A DNA stretch of 64,000 nt from Escallonia rubra (taxonomy: Eukaryota; Streptophyta; Magnoliopsida; Escalloniales; Escalloniaceae), in contig JAVXUO010002167.1 in assembly GCA_033065855.1 (NCBI GenBank), positions 62,001 to 126,000 of the forward strand. The letters run 5' to 3'. This document shows positions 42,583 through 57,732 of the stretch, piece after piece. Position 1 is the first letter of the stretch; the number at the start of each line of letters is the position of its first letter. The notes under the pieces were generated by a model. That model did not search any database. It was given only the letters and a program-made list of their open reading frames with translations, and had not been told where the DNA came from. The translations under genes were made by a program, and so were the position numbers.

Positions 42583-44192
42583 GTTTGAGTCTCAAAGTTT
42601 TTAGTTGCATAACGTTTGTGCAATATTGGGAAAAAATATTATAAGGACGTATTATTGTAATGTTTGTTAACGTTGTTTACTGATGTAGTTGTTCTGTGAT
42701 GTCAAGGAAAGTGGGTTCGTACCTACGTAGAGGTGCCACAAAAGATGTTGTCCGAGCCATCTGTACAAAGTAAGAGACAGTGATGGTGGAGAAAGGGCAT
42801 AGAGCAAGGCTCCCTAGACAGGCCGTGAGGGCTGGCAGTGCTGTGGAGACAAGGCAGAGACGAACATGGCCATCAGTCAACAATCCAAGCTCCAAGTCAG
42901 GGTCCGGCGTCAGGGGTCCAAATATTTTTCTCTCTCTAGAATTTTAGAGAATTTTGGATTTTAGAGTGAGGAAGTGAAATTGTCAAATGAGAGAGTTTTG
43001 TTGAAAATGAAATCCAAAGTCCATTATTTATAGGAAAAAAATGTATGTGTCATCAGCTGACACGTGTCATCCCCTATAAGTGACATGTCACCAGGGGTCC
43101 AAAAATACAGGTTCTCCGTTGGACTGCCGGTTCCAAAATTTGCGATGCATGCCTCACACAACGTCACTCTACCTGTCTGAGAAGACTGACCACACAGCGT
43201 CGGCATGATCTGAGTAAGCTCGTTGCCCTAGCCACTGGTCCAAACCCTTACTGAATTCCACAAGTGTGCGTCAAAAGACGTGGAGAGAACCTGACAGCGG
43301 TGGGGAGGTCTACGTGACCAACTGCCAGGCGGACTAGGCGCGATGCCCTCCAAAGACCTTTTCCCGTCTCGGAGTGACCCGGGGGTCATCGTCCTGGGGG
43401 CGCCGATGATCAACGGTAACGTGAGTGGACGTGGTCGCAGCTAAGTGCCTAGTGTCATGCGAGTCACCCTAGGTGGCGATAGCTTTGTGGTAACGAGCCT
43501 ATCCGGCTGCGAGGGGTCCTCTTGCTGGAGCACTACTAGCGGAGCCCCCCTGGAATGAAGGCGTCGATAACTTTGTGGTAACGAGCCTATCCCGCTGCGA
43601 GAGGTCCTTGTGTCGGAGCACTACGAACGGAGCCACCCGGAATGAAGGCGGCGATGGCTTTGTGGTAACAAGCCTATCCCGCTGCGATGGGTCCTCGTGC
43701 TGGAGCGCTACGAATGGAGCCCTCCTGAATGAAGGCGGCGATAACTTTGTGGTAACGAGCCTATCCCGCTGCGAGGGTCCTCGTGTCGAAGTACTACGAA
43801 CGGAGCCCCTCAGAATGCTGCACACTCCGGAGAGTGGGTCGAAGCATGTTCCACGTCCATGGCGGAGGTGCATTGTGTGGTGAATGAGTGTGATGTCCGG
43901 GGGCATGTAACATGATTGTGGCGCATGAGCGAGGTGACGACCGTCGCGAGACAATACCTGGTGCCAGGGGCACGACATCGTGACAAAGAGCCAGGGGGAA
44001 CGACTGTATCAGCGGCGCGACGCATGGGCGTAGCTGAGTGTACGTGAACGGCGCGTGCCTGCGAGCGATCGTCACTGCGGCGATGGCGAACATGTGACAA
44101 CGGGTGTCGTACGGTCGTCGGTGATGAGTGAGCATCGTAGACCATAATGCGTTTGAATAAGTTAAGTGAAAAAAATGTCAGTAGCTCCCCGT
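42583..44192 (-). repeat. Tandem unit 2 of the LTR-like fossil
   Basis: On the plus strand it begins GTTTGAGTCTCAAAG and ends CAGTAGCTCCCCGTG, directly abutting unit 1. The box equivalent to the TATA motif is at 43025-43032. Confidence 0.75.
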
Positions 44193-44209
44193 GACACTGG
44201 TGGTCGAGC

Positions 44210-44229
44210 CCCCCCCCCCCCCCCCCCCC
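44210..44229. repeat. Poly(C) tract
   Basis: About 20 consecutive C residues between the LTR-like tandem units and the 5' end of the fossil. Similar C runs occur at about 3026-3039 and 51552-51570. Their exact length is likely to be unreliable. Confidence 0.9.
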
Positions 44230-44558
44230 ATTTAAATGGAGGTGGCAGACCCCCCATGTTAAGAAGGTGGCCGACGCCCCTTAAAAAGGGGTGGACAACC
44301 TCCTTAAGACGGGAAGGCTTGCTAAATCCATACTTGTACATTTTCTAAGTGTTGGTGGAGCCAAAGTCCCTACGTTGGCGACATAAATAATTTTAGTCAC
44401 GCAAAAACTTAATGAAAAATGCACGTGACTTGAGTGTGCACATTTTGACCAATTGATAGCGTTGAAAAATTGACCGTTGAATATGTGACGTGTCGCTCCA
44501 GACGGGATCCCTAGTGGGCCTTTGGATGCGACCAGAATAGGTTAGGAACACTCTGTAA

Positions 44559-45796
44559 ATTCCACATTATATATTTTGATGATGTAGTTTGAAGGACATC
44601 TCAGTACCGTTGAGGTTATTGGGGTTGTGAAGGTTGTCACATGCGATATCAGATTTGTTGGAAAGGTGGCTTAACGATGGTATGTTTGATGTCTCGTATC
44701 CCGAAGAGGACCCTGAGGAGGACTTTGAGGAGGATCTCGGCGAGGATCCGGAGGAGGAAGGGCTGGATGGAGGTCTGGGAAAAATTAAGCTAGCAAAACC
44801 AAGTAGAGAAGAGGATGAGGTCAAGCCTCTCTATCGTGCGTATCATGAAGTAAGGATGAACGAGCCAAGAAAGAGGCCAACTAGAAGCTGAATGAATTTC
44901 TGGAACGAAAGGTATATCCATGTGTCGGGAGAAAGGGATGAATTGATGAGTTGGTTGGAGTCCCTAAAAATTAACACCAATCAAGTGATGGAAAGATTAA
45001 AGGTTGAACGCGAAAACGATAGTCAAATCTCGAGTCAGGTTATGGAGCGCTATGCGGGTTGTCCACATAATACAACATGTTGTTCGTGACTGCTCTCCCA
45101 ATAGGGCTATGCATGTAAATAGGCGACAATTGATTCTAGATGAGAATCATTGGGGTCTAGAACTATTTAAGAAGTGTTACGACTTCTCTTAGACTAGGAT
45201 TGCATGAACGAGATCGGGTCCATTTATTGTTGTAACGTAGTCGGGCCCATGTTTGTGTAGAAGGGTAAAACTTATAATGTAGACTTGTTGTTTACCCTTA
45301 AATGATGCGTTAGCAATAAAAGTTTGTTTATATACATAAGCTTTTAGTATTCTTGAGCGTAAAAAATTCACTATTTTTATTTGATAACGGTGCACAATCT
45401 GAGAAACTGTGTTGTTCCTTCCCCTGAAAGAAGAGAGGGAGCCCCCAATCGGGAGGAACCTTCAACAGAGGTGTCTTTAGTAAATAACAATTATGTAAGT
45501 GTAGGAAACAACAATGGCACTATGTTTGGTCGAGAAGACCTTATAAGGGAGCTAGTAGGGCTTTTGCGAGAAGGAGGTTCGATCGATCCTCCTTCTCCCC
45601 TCAACCTGTTTTTGTACATCCCACTAGTAACTAGCAGCCCCCTTTGACATATGGGTGGCGAAAGCCACCATCTTTTTTTTTTACACCCGACTATCTTAAT
45701 GCCTTCTCCATCTCCCTAATCCATGTACCTGCCCGTATTGGATTATTCCATCCATGAAATTCACTTAGGCAGGCGTCTTGAAAGTCTTAAAATCTA
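44559..45796 (+). other. Repeat-derived region with an acidic ORF remnant
   Basis: Adjoins the LTR-like fossil. The plus ORF at 44634-44891 encodes an 85 aa polypeptide with a strongly acidic centre (PEEDPEEDFEEDLGEDPEEE), a composition often seen in degenerate plant retroelement coding regions. Shorter ORFs follow at 44892-45089 and 45381-45647. No conserved domain was recognised, and there is no evidence of a host gene. Treated as a probable retroelement-derived fossil. Confidence 0.3.
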
Positions 45797-45999
45797 TAGT
45801 AAAATGCACCAATGGCCACCGAACTATGACCTCTTTTTCACTAAAGTCACTCAACTTTGTTTTGTGCCATTTTGGCCACTAGACTCTGAAATATGTCCAA
45901 TTTGACCATTCCGTAAGCCACGATTAAATTTTCTCCGTTAAGTGGTCACATGATGCACACATGAGGCATCACAATAGGGGCAAAACCGTCACTTCATGT

Positions 46000-46035
<36 letters not shown>

Positions 46036-47016
46036 TTCTTTCTCTCCGTCTCTCTCTCTCTCTCTTCATAACAGATCTCGTCTTCCTTTTTCATGTTCAT
46101 CACAACAGATCTGGTCTTCCTTCTTCTTCATTTTCATCACAAACAGATTTGGGCGTCTTGAAGGTCAGCGCATGCATGGTGGCGGTCGTCGTCGCGGGCT
46201 TGGGGGTGGGTCGTCGTCGTGTGCTTGGCAGAGCTCCAAGATCTTGGCGTCGTCATCGCGGGCTTGGCAGTGCTCCAAGGTTTTTGTCGTCGTCGCGGGC
46301 TGGTGGTATTGTACTGTGGTGGCGGATTTTGGGTGGTGTTTGCGGCGGGGCTTGGGTGGTTTTGATTGGGTGATGGTGGTGGCTGGTGGTGGTGTTGTGC
46401 TCTGGTGGCAGATTTTGGATGGTGTTTGCGGCGGGGCTTGGGTGATTGTGGTGGCTGGTGTTGGTGTTGTACTGTGGTGGCGGATTTTGGGTGATGTTTG
46501 CGGCAGGGCTTGGGTGGTTTGATTGGGTGATGGTGGTGGTGTACTGTGGTGGCGGATTTTGGATGGAGTTTGTGGCGGGGCTTGGGTGGTTTTGATTGGG
46601 TGATGGTGGTGGCTGGTGGTGGTGTATTTGTGGTGATTGAGCGGTTGGTGGTGTTGCACTGTGGTGGCGGGTGGTGGTGTTGCGCGGCGATTGAGCTCCA
46701 GATGGTGGCAGGTTAAAGAAAAAAGAACAGAACTAAAATCTTTTTTTGTTGCTAAAAGGTTTAAAGCTAACTTTAATACTTTTAGTGACAAAAAGATACT
46801 ACAATTAAGTTAAATTAAGTCAAAAAAGAAAAAGAAATAAAGAGTTAGGTTGGTGAGACAATTTTGCCCCTGACGGGACTCTTTCTAACGTCGGCTGACA
46901 GAATGGTCAAATTGGACATATTTGAGAGTCCAGTGACTAAAATGGCACAAAAAAAAAGTTGAGTGACTTTAGTAAAAAAGGGATCATAGTTCGGTAGTCA
47001 TTGGTGCATTTTACTC
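45797..47016. mobile_element. Mutator-like TIR element, non-autonomous
   Basis: A 1,220 bp element with roughly 120 bp inverted ends: both read AGTAAAATGCACCAATG inward, then ACCGAACTATGA, TAAAGTCACTCAACTTT and ATATGTCCAATTTGACCATT. It is flanked by the perfect 9 bp duplication TAAAATCTA (45788-45796 and 47017-47025). The interior has a (TA)n run at about 46002-46033, a CT-rich run, and a degenerate GGTGGT/GGCGGATTTTGG minisatellite (about 46300-46680) that creates a long histidine/threonine/proline ORF on the minus strand. There is no transposase. Confidence 0.9.
46295..46680. repeat. G-rich minisatellite inside the TIR element
   Basis: Modules GTGGTGGCGGATTTTGGGTG, GTGTTTGCGGCGGGGCTTGG and GTGGTTTTGATTGGGTGATG recur at about 85-115 bp spacing, four to five times. 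Confidence 0.8.
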
Positions 47017-47263
47017 TAAAATCTACATTCCTTTCTTTCCTCTACTGGGGCTGCAGCAACAGCAGCCACAAGTTGTGCTGCCAGGATTCCCACAACACTC
47101 TATCAATTCAACTTTTAGGTAGTATATAGTTAAAGGAAAATATACTCTGCTAATTATAGTGTGAGGGTGTTCTCTATGTGTTAGGTGTGTAGGTCTCTGT
47201 GGGTGTAATTGTGCGTGTGTGTCGGTGTGTGTTTGTGTGTGCGTTATGTGTATGTGTGACGCT

Positions 47264-47608
47264 TTGTGTTACATGCACTCTTCAAAATGTGTGAAGTATT
47301 CGTGTCGGACACTCGACACTTAGACATGGATATGAGATATGTGTCTGGTATATCTCTTGAGTGATATCACTAAGAACAATATCTTATAGTGTTTCTTTTA
47401 ATTTGTTATTACTTTGAAAAAATATCAGTTTTAAATTAAAACAGTGTGCGTCACATTAAAAACTAGGTTAACTAAGGAGCAACTAAAAAATAACAATAGA
47501 TAGGAATACTTTGTCATGTCCCCGTGTCTTGGGTGATGAAAATTAGACAAATTGGACACTTGGACACGTATCCGACTCAGACACTCGTACCGAGTCCATG
47601 TAACATAG
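47264..47608. mobile_element. hAT-like MITE
   Basis: A 345 bp sequence with inverted ends TTGTGTTACATGCACTC and (rc) CTATGTTACATGGACTC, followed by inverted GTGTCGGACACTCGACAC-like and GTGTCTGAGTCGGATACG-like sequence. Flanked by GTGACGCT (47256-47263) and GTGACGGT (47609-47616), an 8 bp duplication with one mismatch, as expected for hAT. Non-coding. Confidence 0.65.
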
Positions 47609-47654
47609 GTGACGGTAAAACTGTGTTTGTGTGGGTGGTGTGTCTATGAATTAA

Positions 47655-47659
47655 GGAGG

Positions 47660-47690
<31 letters not shown>
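47655..47690. repeat. GA microsatellite
   Basis: (GA)n run of about 16 dinucleotides preceded by GGAGGGAG. Confidence 0.95.
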
Positions 47691-48224
47691 GAGTTGGAGA
47701 GAGAGACACCAACAGCTTCCACTTGCTTTGTAATTTTTTTTTCTTTCATATTAACGGTGTTGTCTTTGAATTTTTTTAACAGCATCCAACTTCCGTTAAC
47801 GGCATGATTGATTTGGTTCATTTTTTAAAACTTAAGTACTTTTTTGATATATTTCATATTTGAAACATTGGATACGTAAGGTATAATGGGGTTATATTTT
47901 AAGATACAATAATAGTTAACTTCGTTGAAATTCATGCAACGGGGCCTTTACGTTGCTTTAGCGAATCTCTGCTGTGTTAGAATTGGAGTTTACGAAATTC
48001 TAAGGCGCTTTTTGCGTTGCTTGAGCAAATCTAGGCTGTGTTAGCATTGGAGTTTACTAAATTCTAATCAGTGATCAGTATTGCTTTGATCAATGATTAT
48101 GAGGTGACAGCTTTGATCAAATTTAGCTCCAAAGAAAAAAGACATATAATTGGTGAAACCATCATTATTCAGATGTTATCCAGGATAGGGTGCCATTTTG
48201 CTTATGAAGCTTACATTTTCTGTG

Positions 48225-48256
48225 TTTCTGTATGGATCCTCATGGAACCATCTATT
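48225..48256 (-). pseudogene. Possible 32 bp relic of a GLR last exon
   Basis: This stretch matches 52088-52119 in GLR copy B (the coding strand for IRTEM and the residues before it) at 30 of 32 positions, both differences being C/T. Nothing alignable extends on either side. It may be the remnant of a third GLR copy between the two others, or a captured fragment. Short length makes this tentative. Confidence 0.35.
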
Positions 48257-48939
48257 TTGCCCATGCTTGTTTCTAATTAGGTTAAGAAGAAATATACGGA
48301 AATATAGATAATATGAGGTTTTAATTAATGATTACATGTCTAAACCTAATAAAAGAACCGCTTATCGGCTTATCACATGCATTTTATTTCAATTATTAAT
48401 GCTTTACAAGTACAATCAAACTCGGGAAAAAATTTATTATCGATCCTCCCATTTTTTTAAGAGCATTATGCATAGTCAACCAAAATTTTAGAAACAAATG
48501 ATCACTTGAAGATTTGTAGCATACGGGTAAACAAACAGAATGACTTTGTGCCGTTATAAATGACTATTGTATATGTCCCTTCTAACAATGTAGAAGTGCC
48601 AAACTTATATTTCTTCTTAATGCACATAGTTTTATCCTGAAATATTGCTATCTATGTGCACTTCTTTGTTGTTATATTCAGTTCCTTAAGTTATCAATCA
48701 TATGAGGTTATACAAACTCAGCCAACATGATTCAAAAAATGGTGTTTCATAAAAATGGTGGTGTTAAGTTACCTTGTTTGTAGTATTATACCTTTGCAAT
48801 TTTTCAGGTACGAATATTATAGCAAACCGCCTCAGAGAAAATCTCCCGAAGAATTTCAAAAGTCCCCATCTTATTTAATTAAAAATAAAAAAAAACCTGA
48901 AAATGACAATAAGGTGTTCAAAGGACAACTAATCTATTG

Positions 48940-49975
48940 AAAATAGAGAGATGAGTTCGGGGATTGAGTTATACGACGGAAAGGTGTTAGGCACATGCCA
49001 TATCCTTTCGGTCTCTACGTCATTTCTATTGGTGGCATTTTTAACACGTAAACATATATAAATATGCAATGAAACAATTAACTTAAGTTTATTTCTATAT
49101 TATTGGTTTCAACTCGACATCTGAGGTCGAATGGCCTTCTTATTTGATTTGATAGATTGGACGCAAAACCATCATAATACAACTCTGGTCCAATGGGAGG
49201 CGACCTACACTTCAGTCCTAGACTCGAACTAAGAAATGAAAATACTCCTTTTCATGATTTTACCACTAGAATTGAAATGTGATCACGAAAAATGGGAATA
49301 ATTCTAGACTGTTAAATTAGACTAAAAAGCTGTAAAATATACCTCGCGAGCCTGCTTGCTTAGAGGACTCTGGAATGCTATGCGAAGGATTCACGACACA
49401 AGAGACTAAGAACTCTTTTAAAGTAAAGTATGAAAGGCTAATTTCTCTTAAAAGATGATACACTACTTTCAAGAGAAATGGTAGAAAAACTTAGGGAGAA
49501 AAAGTTGATATCCCTGAAAATATAGGCCAAGGACCCTATTTATAGAGCTTTGGGACGCCAAAAATAATAAAGATGGCCATTTTTTTTCTAATTTCGAAAC
49601 ATTATTTAACCCTAGTTCGATATATATATCTGATTTTGCAGATGAGATGTAACAGATTCGGCAGTTATCTTCATATTTCACATAAATCCATGATTTAACC
49701 TTTTCCACATGTGGTAATTCACGCATAATTCCCTAAATCTTCTAGACAAATCATCTATGTAGACACGTGGACTAGACTGATATCACTGGACTGAAGTAAG
49801 CCCAATTACTGACTGGACTAGACAACTGGACTGAACCATTGACAAACCCAATGGACTAGACTATTGTACTAAATTAAATTCATTAAGTTATATTATCAGA
49901 CCTAATAATAAACTCTAATTAATTTAAAAATCTAATAATTATTTTATTGACTACAAAAATGAGGTGTTTACAAAT
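48940..49975 (-). mobile_element. Probable solo LTR fossil
   Basis: On the minus strand this runs from TGTAAACACCTCATTTTTG (about 49975), through a TATAAATA box (49537-49544) within CTCTATAAATAGGGTCC, to a region with GTGCCTAACACCTTTCC (about 48990), a phrase I associate with the 3' part of some plant Gypsy-type LTRs. No target duplication could be found and no internal region is attached. The superfamily guess is weak. Confidence 0.3.
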
Positions 49976-50665
49976 ATGTTTAGTAACCTAACTAACTTTA
50001 AATATCTTTTCCTAGCAATCTGAATCTATATACTCTGAAAAGCTAAAAAATATACTTCGTGACACATCCAAGTCTTATTTGATAGTAGACACTACATGCC
50101 TCTACTGCAGTATATCGGATGGGCTACCAAAATAGTCTTAAGTCACTAAAATTCAATTTTAATATGATATATACTTTTACAATGAAATAATCACATATTG
50201 TATGATTTTTCAAGTTGTAATTTTTGGTAATGCATTACTATGATGGATTTGACTTTTCTATAAAAAGAAGATGAAGTATAAACATTACAAAAGATTGTGA
50301 AATATTTATATTGAATAGGAATAGTACCACAAGGAACTCTTAATCTTTTTAATTTTATCATCTATCTTAACAAAGTTACCTTACTTTTGATGTTTGATTT
50401 AGTAGGCTTTATGCATCGTGAGAATTCAACGTTCAATAGGAGTCCGAAATCTCTGTGGCACCGAAGAACAAAAAATAGTACAAATTTTAATATCGTCTAA
50501 GAAGAATATTACGTGTTACCTATTTTAATGAACTTCTTTTGCTCAAGTTTTATGTGCATTATGAGAAGTCAATATTTAATTTGAGTCAAAATTCAATGTG
50601 TTAGTATTCAATAAGTGTCAAACTCAATGTTGGAAGCATGATGAACCAAGCAATAAAGAGTTCAA

Positions 50666-51438
50666 AAAGGGTGGCCGAGGGAGGTTTTCTTCCTGCTAGG
50701 GGTCCTTCTTCTTTTTCTTCCCTTTCCCCACCCTAGTACGTCCCCATCCCCCCTCTTTCGATTCCTTGTAGGTTGGATGGCATTGGTGGGCAGCTCTGTG
50801 TGACGTCGGCGTGGGGAGTCGTTGGTTGGAATTGGTGGTCTGTGGGGGTGGATGGCCGTAGGTGGGGTTGTGGCTTGAGGGTGGTAATTGGCGGCGAGGG
50901 TGGTCGGCAATGGCTGTGGTGGTTCTTGGCAACCGGTGGTGGGGGTAGTTGTGGTTGACGGAGGAACGGTGGCCAGCGATGGCGCAGGTACCAGGCTTGG
51001 CGGCCGGTAGCGTGGAGCGGTGTAAGGCGGCGCGTGAACGTGGGGCTTGGGGGGGTACTTGATGTGCATGGTTGATAGCTGTGTAGTTTGGGCACCTGGG
51101 CTTGCTTCGTTGACTTTTTTTTTTGTATGTTCTTTGGTTTTGGGCTTATCTTTTGCGTTTTGTCGTTTTTTTAGGTTTTTTTGTCTTCTCTTTGGGTAAA
51201 TTGTGCACTAATAATGTCAGGCATGTAGTCTTCGGTGGAAGTTTTTTGGCGATAAAGTCGTTCTTGTTTTAGCCGCTCTCAAATATTCATGGACGCCTAG
51301 TTATGTGTCGGTCCTTGTCTGTGGTTACATTGCAAGAGATGCGGTCACCGATTATTTTTCTTTTATTGTACTCTATCTTGTACTACTTGCTTATTAATGA
51401 TATGATTGGTAGGATTTTTACTTACAATTAAAAAAAAA
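50666..51438 (+). mobile_element. Poly(A)-tailed retroposon, LINE-like 3' end
   Basis: A 773 bp segment ends in TTTACTTACAATT plus ten A residues and is flanked by AGTTCAA (50659-50665 and 51439-51445), as expected for target-primed insertion. The 3' part (TTGTACTACTTGCTTATTAATGA) looks like a plant LINE 3' UTR; the 5' part is G-rich (50760-51060), with proline-rich antisense ORFs and no reverse transcriptase. Probably a non-autonomous or internally deleted LINE-type copy. Confidence 0.5.
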
Positions 51439-51439
51439 A

Positions 51440-52019
51440 GTTCAATTTTTTTTTTGAAATTTGTCACAAAATCAGGGATGAACTCGTCTATTAGGTATTG
51501 ATGCTGATATTGACTGGTTGATATTAATCGATATTAACTTGGCAATGCATAATCCCCCCCCCCCCCCCCCAAATGGCATAAAAGAAAAAACTTGTGAGGT
51601 AACAGACAGACGCTATAAAATTTCACTTAGAGAGAAAGAAAGTAACCATGACAACTTGTATGACATTATATACACAGAGAAGAACAAACTTTGACTCCTA
51701 CCCGGGTTGTAGGATTCTTCCTCCAACTCCGTGTATAGTGATAATTAATAGTTGCTAAATATTTCTAGTGGTTTTTCTTCTAACACTTTCAGCGACACTT
51801 ATGAACAACATTTTTCTAGCGTCACTAAATAACAGCCACTAGAAACATTTAGAGACGATTAATTGTTGCTATATAGGGGGTAAAAAAAAAATTCTTCCGG
51901 CCGGGATTGGAGAATGCCCGAGACAAAAGGAGCAGTCTAGTTTATAGTAACTGCTCTGCAAACCTAAATGTCACCATATGACCACGAAAACTACACACAA
52001 AAACTTATGCAATGATGCA
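51440..52019. other. Spacer downstream of GLR copy B
   Basis: Contains a poly(C) tract (about 51552-51570), the start of duplication copy B (about 51560) and a MITE (51682-51909). No gene. Confidence 0.6.
51682..51909. mobile_element. Hairpin MITE, copy 2
   Basis: Same family as 36526-36759: starts GAACAAACTTTGACTCCTAC and is self-complementary over its length (GTGATAATTAATAGTTGC against GACGATTAATTGTTGC). Copy A is empty here (CAGAGAATGCCC at about 24280). Only GAGAA is shared at the two junctions, so one end is probably eroded. Confidence 0.75.
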
Positions 52020-56133
<4,114 letters not shown>

Positions 56134-57106
56134 TGATGAAATTGCCTGATACAAAAATCCCAATTTTTCCCTGTTATGCAGTGAATAGGAAACAATTGCT
56201 TCAGTTCTAGAGAGATGATTCTAAACTTTTATCAAATGATTGATGGCATATTCGCTTGAATAGATTTTTATGGAGTATCTAAACACTAAACTTAAAGCAG
56301 AAAAGCTACAAATTAGTAAAATAAGTCAAAACATCTACAAGAAAAGTATACCTGCTAGAAATCAGAATAAGAACAGAAAACAACCATAAGTACCCTAGAC
56401 ATCATAAGCTTTAGAACTAAGTTGTGTTCAGCACAAAACAGACAAAAACCCAACAAATTATTAGGAGCAGAATTGGTAGTCAAAAGTTGCAAACAAGGAA
56501 TATACCACAATAGTAAATTAGCAGCAGGGTACAATAACTACTGCGTGTGTGCGTGTGCGAAAGAACAGCTTACAGGGAAGAGCAGCCCTCCTTTAGCAAC
56601 TACCCACTACAACCCAAGGGGGGGTCATGGGCAGAAGGCAAAAGAGGGCGAAAGGCAAAAAGCAATGGGGAAATTGGACTTCGGGATTCCTCCTTCTTTG
56701 ATTCCTAGTACTTTGAAACGAAGGACCAGTACAAATGGCGATCTCATGTCAAAAATGAGGTACATAAGTGGAACTGTCACTGGCGTACACATGATTGCCT
56801 TTTCATGTGGAGAAAAGTGTGACTGTAGTCATCTTTGATATGGATATATGCATTGATTGAGTTCTTTATACGTGGAAAGCATTGGGAAAGAAAGAGACGG
56901 GTCCCGCCGGGAAAAAGCACACGACAAGGTTGAGCCATGACCGGAAATTGACGGCCACGGCAAACAAGCAAAGGCTTGGCCATGACCAAAAAATCGACTG
57001 AACGAGCATCGCCGGAACAAGGCAAGCCCACTAGTATCATCATTATTTGGTAATCATAGACATGTCAACTCTGTTCATTCCGAAACAAGGATTCTGTGCA
57101 TATGAT
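56134..57106. other. Region upstream of GLR copy B
   Basis: Alignable to 28394-29350 of copy A, including an AATGGCGA phrase and GAAGAGCAnCCCTCC. It should represent the ancestral promoter and 5' leader. No independent ORF. Confidence 0.5.
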
Positions 57107-57732
57107 TAGGGACGAGCGCGGTTCTGTTTCTTTCAGTTTGAGGGTCAAACTGTAAACCGAATCATAACCCCTCATTTTGAAAATTTGTGAATCGAATCAA
57201 ATCAAACACCGTCGTTTTGAACGGTTCGATTTGGTCGATTTAAACGGTTCGACTTAGTCGGTTTGGATCAATTTGCCTATGTAAAGACGTTGTTTATTTG
57301 CACACTATTAATTGAAGTTATATTTTTTCTAAATTGCATATAAGCTTGTTTCGTTCGATATATAAGTTCTAATTGATGAATGGGAAAGAATGAGTAAATA
57401 TAAACTAGATATTGGTCACAAAAATTCTAAGTGTTGTTAATATTTTCGTTTCTTTTAACTTTCAAAATTTATTTATTTGGAGTTACTTAGTACCCTATAT
57501 GTGTAATTATCAATGGAATGTTACTAAAAATACATTAAAATATCATAGGTCGGTTCGGTTCGATTCAGTTCGGTTTAGAATCGGTTTTCAAAATGTGAAC
57601 CGTGAACCAAACCGAACCAAGGTCGGTTTGGAAAATGTGAAACCAAACCGTTAAGATATTTGGACGGTTCGGATTGAATTGGTTCAGTTTGAGCGGTTCG
57701 GATCGATTTAAACGGTTTGGTGCTCACTCCTA
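57107..57732. mobile_element. hAT-like element, non-autonomous
   Basis: A 626 bp sequence with ends TAGGGACGAGCGCGGTT (left) and TAGGAGTGAGCACCAAACCG (rc of right), matching the TAGGGGTGAGC-type terminus of plant hAT elements. Flanked by CATATGAT and CATATGAC (57099-57106, 57733-57740), an 8 bp duplication with one mismatch. The interior is rich in CGGTTCGGTTCG and AACCGAACC subrepeats that extend the inverted ends. No transposase. Confidence 0.85.

Larger units (their letters stand above)
40929..44558 (-). mobile_element. LTR-like repeat fossil, minus-strand copy, partly tandem
   Basis: Inverted relative to 32266-34860. On the minus strand it starts near 44558 (GTTCCTAACCTATTCTGG, GGCCCACTAGGG, CACTCAAGTCACGTG) and then has two tandem units of about 1.6 kb, 44192-42583 and 42582-40929. 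Each unit ends with a TATAAATA box and the conserved CTAGAGAGAGAAA ... GCACTGCCAGCCCTCACGG tract. The units share sequence throughout, including GC-rich subrepeats. No primer site or protein domain is recognised. It is an LTR-kin fossil; tandem LTR-like units without an internal region suggest a recombination product. Confidence 0.45.

Noticed and set aside
44210-44229. Poly(C) tracts as functional i-motif DNA
   Set aside because: C runs of this kind are common and length-unstable in plant assemblies; nothing else supports a function.
44634-44891. Acidic ORF as a possible host gene
   Set aside because: No domain, adjacent to LTR-like repeats, and the acidic run is typical of degenerate retroelement coding DNA.
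46165-46791. 208 aa minus-strand ORF rich in His/Thr/Pro
   Set aside because: Lies wholly inside the Mutator-like element, made of its GGTGGT minisatellite.
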